From Coriobacteriia bacterium (GTDB lineage: Bacteria > Actinomycetota > Coriobacteriia > Anaerosomatales > Anaerosomataceae): 8,623 bases of DNA. Below, one piece after another: positions 7,274 through 8,623 of the stretch; the first letter of the stretch is position 1; every line of letters starts with the position of its first letter. The position numbers were made by a program, and so were the translations under genes. The DNA lies in NCBI GenBank assembly GCA_016938395.1, contig JAFGUS010000069.1:1-8623 (forward strand). The letters are read 5' to 3'. A model generated the notes under the pieces. That model did no database searches. It was not told the origin of the DNA and saw nothing but the letters and a program-made list of their open reading frames with translations.

Positions 7274-8395
7274 CTAGAGTCCGACTGCGGCGCGAAGCGC
7301 CAGAAGCATGAGGGCGATCATAGAACGCGCCGGCGGCGAGATCAGCACGATGACCGAGATCACCGCGAGGCCCGCCGCAACGAGCACGAGCATCTGACCC
7401 GGTTTGACGGTGGCGCGGTAGAGCTTGCTCACTCCTTTGGCATCCACGAGCCGGGCACCGATGCGCAGGCGCACGAGGAACGTCGACGCCATGCCCTTGC
7501 GCCCTTTGTCCAGCTGTTCGAGCAGGTTCCAGTGAGTGCCCACCGCCACGATCAGATCGGCCCCTGATTCTGCTGCGAGCAGGAGCGCCAGGTCCTCACT
7601 CGTACCGGGTGTTCGCCACTCGATACCGTGCAGACCCAGAGCCTGCAGCCGTTCGCGACCGGGACATCGTCCGTCCATGTAGGCATGCACCACGAGTTCC
7701 GCCCCTGAGCGAAGCGCCTCGTCACTCACCGAATCCATGTCGCCCACGATCAGGTCGGGACGGAGCCGCTGCGCAATCAGTGCGTCCGCACCGCCGTCAA
7801 CGCCGAGCAGCACCGGGCGCACCTCGCGGATGTACGGCAACAGCGTCCGCAAGTCCTCCTTGTAGTCGTAGCCACGCACGACCACGAGCACGTGACGACC
7901 GTCGATGCGTGTGCGCAGGTGTGGCACCGCCACGGCTCCCGTGAGGAGCTCTCGCTCCTTCTCGATAAACTCGATGGTGTTGCGCGCAAAGGCGTCCAGT
8001 TGCTCATCGAGCCGGCCCGTCGCCGCTGTGACCGCTTCCTCGAGTGCATCGACGGTCAGCCGCGTACCCGAAGCCACGACGCGACCGTCTAAGAGTACGT
8101 CACCGCCGACGACCTCTATCTCATCGCCCTCGGCGACCTGGTCGAAAACCCCCTGACTCACCTCGTCGATGACCGCCACACCACCACGCACGAGGATGAG
8201 CGGGCCGAGGTTAGGGTAGGCGCTCGAGACCGACGGTGCGGCATTCACCACGATCTCCACGCCCGTCTCGAGCAGGGCCTCCGCGCTCACCCGGTCCATC
8301 TCGGCGTGGTCGATGATCGCCACGTCCTCGGGACCAAGTCGCTTGACGAGATCCTTGGTGCGCCGATCGAGGCGCGCTGTGCCTTTGAACCGCAT
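7274..8395 (-). CDS. steA: Cytokinetic ring protein SteA (thiamine-pyrophosphokinase-like domain plus C-terminal membrane helix)
   Basis: SteA, with SteB, belongs to the cell-separation machinery described in Corynebacterineae. The 373-residue protein opens with RLDRRTKDLVKRLGPEDVAI (8-27) and IDHAEMDRVSAEALL (28-42), followed by a middle domain. A thiamine-pyrophosphokinase-like core carries GVDGGADALI (198-207), PDLIVGDMDS (213-222) and GTSEDLALLL (264-273). A membrane helix lies at about 334-352, with a second hydrophobic stretch at the C-terminus (358-369). Bulky division function is supported by the steB neighbour; thiamine pyrophosphokinase activity is unlikely, because the protein is longer than those enzymes and membrane-anchored. 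Two starts are possible. The GTG at 8402-8404 makes a GTGA overlap with recN, but the ribosome site GGGGAG (8406-8411) is only one base away. The ATG at 8393-8395 has a 10-base spacer and is preferred; the difference is three residues. The stop (7274-7276) overlaps the steB ribosome site. Confidence 0.92.
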   Translation of the reverse strand: MRFKGTARLDRRTKDLVKRLGPEDVAIIDHAEMDRVSAEALLETGVEIVVNAAPSVSSAYPNLGPLILVRGGVAVIDEVSQGVFDQVAEGDEIEVVGGDVLLDGRVVASGTRLTVDALEEAVTAATGRLDEQLDAFARNTIEFIEKERELLTGAVAVPHLRTRIDGRHVLVVVRGYDYKEDLRTLLPYIREVRPVLLGVDGGADALIAQRLRPDLIVGDMDSVSDEALRSGAELVVHAYMDGRCPGRERLQALGLHGIEWRTPGTSEDLALLLAAESGADLIVAVGTHWNLLEQLDKGRKGMASTFLVRLRIGARLVDAKGVSKLYRATVKPGQMLVLVAAGLAVISVIVLISPPARSMIALMLLALRAAVGL

Positions 8396-8400
8396 GGCGC

Positions 8401-8623
8401 TCACGCTCCCCGGGTGCGGTCGGCGGCCGCCTCGGCCAGGAGTTCGCGGGCGTGCGCCACACCGGTCTCAGACGACGAGCCGGCGAGCATGCGTGCTATC
8501 TCACTCACGCGCTCGTCGGGATCGATGATCCGGGCCGACGTCACGGTGCGCCCCTCAACCTCGGCCTTGGTAACGACGACCTGGCTGTCCGCGTACGCCG
8601 CGACCTGCGGCAGGTGCGTCACC
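8401..8623 (-). CDS. recN: DNA repair protein RecN, C-terminal end (5' part outside window)
   Basis: RecN is an SMC-like ATPase of about 550-590 residues that helps repair double-strand breaks. Only the last 73 complete codons are present. They begin VTHLPQVAAYADSQVVV, the H-loop region just after the Walker B/D-loop of the C-terminal ATPase lobe, and continue with GRTVTSARI and ERVSEIARMLAG, ending in a helical stretch HARELLAEAAAD; all match the RecN C-terminus. The GTG at 8622 is an internal valine, not a start. The stop codon TGA (8401-8403) lies 5 bases before the preferred steA ATG and overlaps the alternative steA GTG, so recN and steA form one operon, as in mycobacteria. Confidence 0.92.
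   Translation of the reverse strand, partial: VTHLPQVAAYADSQVVVTKAEVEGRTVTSARIIDPDERVSEIARMLAGSSSETGVAHARELLAEAAADRTRGA

Noticed and set aside
8401..8622. Independent 73-residue gene starting at the GTG near 8622
   Set aside because: The sequence is the RecN C-terminus and the frame is open to the window edge.

Overview
The window is visibly GC-rich, with G or C at almost every third codon position, and is packed with genes. The order recN - steA - steB/mctB - ... - pyrG points to an actinobacterium: as I recall it, these four genes are consecutive in mycobacteria (recN, Rv1697, Rv1698/mctB, pyrG). MurJ also has the actinobacterial sequence style. The block of envelope genes between steB and pyrG suggests a lineage outside the mycobacteria and streptomycetes, perhaps a deep-branching or Coriobacteriia-like one; that placement is inference. 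I see no mobile element, tRNA, rRNA, CRISPR array or pseudogene.

Layout from right to left. A minus-strand operon enters at the right edge: the 3' end of recN (8401-8623), steA (7274-8395) and steB/mctB (6390-7262). It meets head-on a plus-strand pair, murJ (about 4169-5722) and a family 2 glycosyltransferase (5719-6420). The two convergent genes overlap by 31 bp, and two small hairpins lie at that junction. Upstream of murJ is a 210-bp divergent control region (3959-4168). From it a second minus-strand operon runs leftwards: a 695-residue exported/membrane protein with a degenerate alkaline-phosphatase-like domain (1871-3958), a MraY/WecA-type polyprenyl-phosphate sugar-1-phosphate transferase homologue (778-1884), and pyrG, CTP synthase (1-768, cut by the left edge). 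pyrG is complete at its N-terminus and should not be overlooked.

How the genes may work together (inference). The four central genes look like parts of a lipid-linked glycan route: a PNPT enzyme to load a sugar phosphate on undecaprenyl phosphate, a cytoplasmic glycosyltransferase, a MurJ/MOP-type flippase, and a large membrane protein with an extracytoplasmic domain and conserved polar residues among its membrane helices. They are flanked by the SteA/SteB cell-separation pair and by CTP synthase. The route could be ordinary peptidoglycan precursor supply or an undescribed cell-wall glycan tied to division. Most junctions are tight (GTGA overlap, 14-bp overlap, ribosome sites overlapping the previous stop), which supports co-translation within each operon.
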